DNA from: Quercus robur
Taxonomy: Eukaryota; Streptophyta; Magnoliopsida; Fagales; Fagaceae
DNA length: 64,000 bases
Assembly: GCF_932294415.1 (NCBI RefSeq)
Contig: NC_065537.1
Span: 50,574,302 to 50,638,301 of the forward strand
Direction: 5' to 3'
The notes below the pieces were generated by a model. That model was given only the letters and a program-made list of their open reading frames with translations. It searched no databases and was not told the DNA's origin. How positions within the stretch are numbered: the stretch's first letter is position 1; every line of letters starts with the position of its first letter. The position numbers and the translations under genes were made by a program. Below, piece by piece: positions 59,933 through 64,000 of this stretch.

Positions 59933-60540
59933 AGTGATGACTAGTTCATACTTCATACCATAAATATTAGGGCCATAATATTATATGCTTTGCATTATTT
60001 GAGGAGACCTAGAGCCAATAAAAGGCCAAAGACTCCCTATCAAAAAAATAAAATAAAATATAAGGCCAAAGACTTGGCGTCAATTGTCCTTTCTTAACTT
60101 GAATCATGTGCCTTTTGAAAAATGTTTCACACTAAATACTAATCTATGTTTAAAATATTTTCACAATAAATCTTAAATATTGGATAGTTTAAGAATGTAA
60201 TTTTAGTAGTGAGTTCAAATTAGAATCAGCTGTCACAACTTACTATCTAGAATTTGTTATAATTTGTTGTGAAAATGTTGCAGATGTAGCACTTATCATA
60301 TCACTAGTATTATAAATTTTGCATTATTTTTTATTTTTTATTTATTTTGAAGAACAAATTGTGCATTATTTGAGATAAGATAGATTGTGATAGTTGAAGA
60401 CTTGGTGTCAATTGCCCTTTCTTAACTCATATCCAATACCTTCTTAAAAAAGTGTTTCATTGTAAATACTAATCTATATCACTAATATTATAAACTTTGC
60501 AATATTTGAGAGATAGCCTAGACCATGACAGTTGAACACT
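59933..60540. repeat. Degenerate copies of the RLP-upstream repeat
   Basis: Two diverged copies (about 59935-60130 and 60363-60520) of the unit described at 61230-61860, with the shared words GGCGTCAATTG and GCATTATTTGAG. Confidence 0.55.
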
Positions 60541-60889
60541 TCGCGCTACCGTATCTTTCCACCCACCACCATGAGAAGTTTTTTTTTTTTTTTTTGTTCA
60601 AAATGTTGTTAAATAATTATAATTCAAATTGAGAGAATAAAATATGAAAAAATTATTTTATATGACAGTCTCAAGGAACACTCCTCTCATATTTGATGGT
60701 CCCACCTAAAAGACCCATATTCTATAAGAGCAACGCACCATAACACATTCTCAATTTCTCATAACATAATTTTTTCCATGCATGGGTCACTCACATTGTG
60801 CATCTCCCTCAAAAGTAAATAAAACGTAGATTTTCAACATTTAAAATGGCTAGCAAACCAGCCTAGCCTAATATGAATATATGGTTATG

Positions 60890-61190
60890 TGACTATGTTT
60901 ATGTGTGTGAGAAAGAGTGGTGCTGCAAGCTCTAGTGCAAATAAAATATGGCGTTCTTTATTCTTTGTGAGAGAGAACTAAGGGTGTATTTGGGGTTTTG
61001 GAATTGTGAGAGTGCATGCATACTACTATTGTAATCTCCTTATTTTATAGTGGGAATTTTCTCTATTGTGGTCTATTCATGTAGGCAAATTGTCAAACCA
61101 CATAATTCTTTGTCTAATTTTTTTCTCCTTTCTTTAATCTTGTGTAAACGATTTATTTTCACAGCACTTTTCTTTCTATTATAATTTGGG
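60890..61190 (+). repeat. Possible relic of a Ty1/copia LTR
   Basis: The run TTATTTTATAGTGGGAATTT ... CATGTAGGCAAATTGTCAAA resembles the R-U5 part of plant copia LTRs (usual form GTAGGCA..TTGCCGAACCACG). Ends and target duplication were not found. Confidence 0.35.
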
Positions 61191-61229
61191 AATTTGGACC
61201 TACACAAAAAGACCTAAACTTAACACAAA

Positions 61230-61860
61230 GCCAAAGACTTTGCCGTCAATGGTGCATTCTAAATTTTTAATCTAGTACTTTCTTAGAAAATATTATTTTG
61301 ATGACTAACCCATTCCTCTTGTATTATTCTGTTTACATTATTTGAATAGACCTAAAATCAAGAAGAGGCCAAAGATTTAGGCCTTAATGGTACTTTCCCA
61401 ATTCATCTTTGGCAGATTCTTGGAAAATGTTTGGTAGGGATGCCTAGCCATACCATTTTATGAGTTTTGCTGCATTTGCATTATCAGAGATGATTTAGAC
61501 TCAACAAAAGGCCTAAGATTTGGCATCAATTGTGCTTCACCAAGTCAACTCGAATTTAGTGCCTTCTTAAAAAGTATTTTAAAATGAACACTAGTTAATA
61601 ACACTGATATTATGAGATTTGATTCAAGAAGACAACATACTCAAAGAAGAGGCTAGAGACTTTGGCATCAATAGTGCTTACGTAGAAAATATTTTGTAAT
61701 AATGACTAGCTCATAATATTGGTATTATGAGCTTTGCATTATTTGAGAATACCTAAAGTCCTAAACTCAAGAGGATGCCAAAAACTTTGGTGTCAATGGT
61801 GTTTTCGTAATATGAATGTAATACGTTCTTTGCAAAATGCTTCGTAGTGATTGGCGTCAA
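61230..61860. repeat. Degenerate ~140-bp tandem repeat upstream of the RLP
   Basis: About five copies of a unit reading roughly: AAAGACTTTGGCRTCAAT, a 40-50 bp stretch with CTTCTTAGAAAAT, GATGACTAGCTCATA, GGTATTATGAGCTTTGCA, TTATTTGAGAATACC. A further copy lies at about 63690-63830. Copies are 60-80% alike by eye. Confidence 0.65.
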
Positions 61861-61955
61861 TCGATTACACAGCCAGTAGTGATATTGCACTTGACACCTT
61901 CCCATTCACAGCAATCACTCTCTTTGTTTGTTGAGTCCCAAGGTGTAAAATAATG
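61858..61955 (-). pseudogene. RLP exon 1 fragment (LRR N-cap part)
   Basis: Closely matches 59470-59570, covering the DCCEWE..VKCDITTG segment. It begins immediately after a repeat-unit word GGCGTCAATCG. Isolated, so non-functional. Confidence 0.8.
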
Positions 61956-62334
61956 TTCATCCATTATTTGAGATGACCTGGACTAAGACTTCGCTATGAT
62001 GACAATGTTTTCTAGATGAAAAAGGTGCAAGAAGATAATTTATTTTCTTTTGATGAGTAAATACTTTGATTGAGGTAAGTAAACCTTACTGATATAGTTT
62101 CACACGATGAAATTTGACTTTTGTTTCATCTCGTAATATTGTTGCACTCTTTTACAAAAATTTACCAAATTCCTAGATTCGTGAGAGAAAAAAAAAATAG
62201 AAGAAAAATAAGACACTTATTTATTTATTTATTTTTGTTTTCATCTAATTCATTCACATTTTCCTCTCTATCTTAGCTTTTGTCTAATCCATTCAACAAG
62301 CATAAAAGCCGCATCCACTACTAATACAAAGGTA

Positions 62335-62660
62335 GGCAAGGATAGAGCTAGAATTTTGAGTTAGGAAGGCAAAGTGTAAGAAAAGAAAATTATAAAATTC
62401 CAATTAATCAAATATCTATTTCCTTTTAACAAACTAATAACAAAGACAAACACACAACAATATTGTTATGTATGTAATACACTACAAGGCACAAAATGCC
62501 GTTGTTTCTTACTACATTATTATAATGAAATAAATGTAAAATTATAAGAAAAAGAGGCCAATATTTTTGTAAAAGGGGGCCAAATATAAAATTGTGGAGA
62601 ATATACTTTTTCTCTTTCTGTCTGGCCCCTTTGGACCCCACCTAGCTTCATCCCTATACA
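62335..62660. mobile_element. Possible degenerate hAT-type MITE
   Basis: Left end GGATAGAGCTAGAATTTTG and right end, read on the other strand, GGGATGAAGCTAGGTGGGGT are imperfect inverted repeats of the 'GGCGGAGCTAGGA' style. The interior has GGGGGCC and GGCCCC near the right end, like the element in the ABCG exon. No clear duplication. Confidence 0.4.
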
Positions 62661-63189
62661 AAGGAGCTTTCTCATATCATATTTGTGATGACCAAGACTT
62701 TCTTTTTCCTTTTTTCTTTCTTTTTTATGTGAGAAACATGATGACCAAGACTAAGTGTCCGTTTGGGAACAATTTATCCAATTTTTTGTTGAAAATTTTT
62801 TGTTGAAAGTGTGTTAAAATATACTTGTACCTTAAATTTTTTTGAAACAGTGAGAAAAAAAATGAGATTTTAAAAAGTTGTACATAAAATCTAAAAATTA
62901 AAAACTAATACAAAAAGTTGATGTCAAACAAACTCTAAAACTCTGCACCGTGGTATCTTTCCACCCACTACAATGGCAAACTTTTCTACTAAATAGAGAA
63001 GATGCAAGAAGATATTTTCTTTTCTTTTAATGAATGAATACTTTCATTGAGGGAATAAAAAACAACCAATGGCCTTGTGGATACACTTTTATGAAAGAGA
63101 TTTGACTTTAGGTTGATTTCAATATCATTTCATAGTGTTTTTGCTTGTGTTTCAAGATGTAAAATTATTATCATCTATGTATTTGATCA

Positions 63190-63330
63190 TGAAAGCTTTG
63201 AGTTGTAAAAGAGCTATTCTATCTGCTCCCATCAACCAAAGCACCCATTAAAATTTAATTGAACAAAAATTAACACCACTAAAAAGCCAAAACATCTCAA
63301 CTCATCTAATTTTTCTTTTCTTGAATTTCC
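63190..63330 (-). pseudogene. RLP exon 1 fragment (signal peptide part)
   Basis: Matches 59594-59725: CAACCAAAGCACCCATT, then AATTAACACCACTAAAAAGCC, covering the start and signal peptide. Frame is disrupted. Together with 61858-61955 it indicates an older broken RLP copy scattered in this region. Confidence 0.75.
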
Positions 63331-63821
63331 GTGACAAAAATAAGACAAAGTTTTCTCCAAACGAAGTGGTCTTTAGTTAAAACAGCCACAAGCATGTTAC
63401 ATATATACTTGTATTAAACGGTCCACGTTATAGTATTGCAGTTAGCCTAAGAATTAATGCAAAGCATGTTCTTTGTAGTGATCATTATTCACTTACTTCC
63501 GTTATTTGTTTCTGTTGGGAAGATAATATCATGAAAAGCCATTAATTGAGCATTTAATATAACATATAGAGACATTACCAGATGATGTCATATTTGCATA
63601 AATAATAACATTTTATCAGTTGAGAGGTCAGGGAGAACTATGTCAGTAGCCCTCCTAATAGACCTAATAATTTCTCCTCAATAAGAAGCTAAAGACTTTG
63701 TCAATGTATTCAATACTTTCTTCATAGATAATGTTTAGTGATGACTAACCTATGCCTTGGTATTATGAGCATTGCATTATATGAGAATACCTAAAATCAA
63801 GAAGATGCTAGAGATTTATGG

Positions 63822-63966
63822 TGTGTTTGGATTGAGGGTGATGGTGAGGGAGAGGGAATGGAGGAGAGTAGAGTAGAGTTAACAAAAAATTAGGCTAATT
63901 TCTTGCTAACCCTATTCTACTCCCTTCTACTCCCCCTCTCTCATCTTCAATCCAAACGGGCTCTTA
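63822..63966. mobile_element. Small palindromic MITE-like element
   Basis: Left GGTGTGTTTGGATTGAGG pairs with right, read on the other strand, GAGCCCGTTTGGATTGAAG. Only about 145 bp, no coding. Superfamily uncertain because no clean target duplication was seen. Confidence 0.5.
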
Positions 63967-64000
63967 AGCATAAATAGTGCTAATATATTGTAATAATAAT

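Noticed and set aside
62755-62945. GTGTCCGTTTGGGAACA with GTCAAACAAACTC as a possible further MITE
   Set aside because: Inverted repeats are short and imperfect, and no target duplication is visible.

Overview
The window is nuclear DNA of a flowering plant, most likely a woody dicot. The genes are split by GT-AG introns, intergenic DNA is AT-rich, and the families present are typical of plants: DUF295/F-box proteins, a PDR-type ABCG transporter, an LRR receptor-like protein, and Ty3/gypsy elements of the Tat lineage. I cannot name the species from sequence alone; Fagaceae or another rosid would fit.

Host genes sit at the two ends. On the left are two divergent DUF295 genes (102-1046 minus, without an F-box; 2309-3499 plus, with one). 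They are followed by a dead PDR/ABCG transporter gene (4125-12805, minus) with 19 recognisable exons. That gene carries a hAT-type MITE in exon 1, premature stops, frameshifts, and a deletion of most of its first membrane domain. On the right is an apparently intact seven-exon receptor-like protein gene (54644-59713, minus; I predict 1,065 residues). Upstream of it lie fragments of its first exon among degenerate repeats.

The middle (about 13-52 kb) is mostly transposons. Three large Tat-lineage retrotransposons were found: element 1 (13049-23879, plus), element 2 (25719 to about 35916, minus) and element 3 (37791-51590, minus, flanked by the 5-bp duplication GTTAG). Each has gag, protease, reverse transcriptase, two RNase H domains and integrase. 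Each also carries, between pol and the 3' LTR, a second multi-exon gene on the opposite strand. In elements 1 and 2 this antisense gene encodes a protein resembling the 'putative gypsy type transposon' (Transposase_28) family plus a coiled coil. In element 3 it encodes an aminotransferase-like plant mobile domain (PMD) protein. Elements 1 and 2 also carry a minisatellite between pol and the antisense gene. A CCGTC pentamer is strongly over-represented through that whole region, mostly on the antisense-gene strand.

Smaller elements include a solo LTR with a perfect AAAGA duplication (23943-24915), a non-autonomous Helitron (52209-53722), further Helitron-like repeats into which element 3 inserted, and MITE-like palindromes. 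LTR divergence by eye suggests element 3 is the youngest (about 1.8%, all transitions) and elements 1 and 2 are older (roughly 5%). Many premature stops look like C-to-T changes, as expected for methylated repeats.
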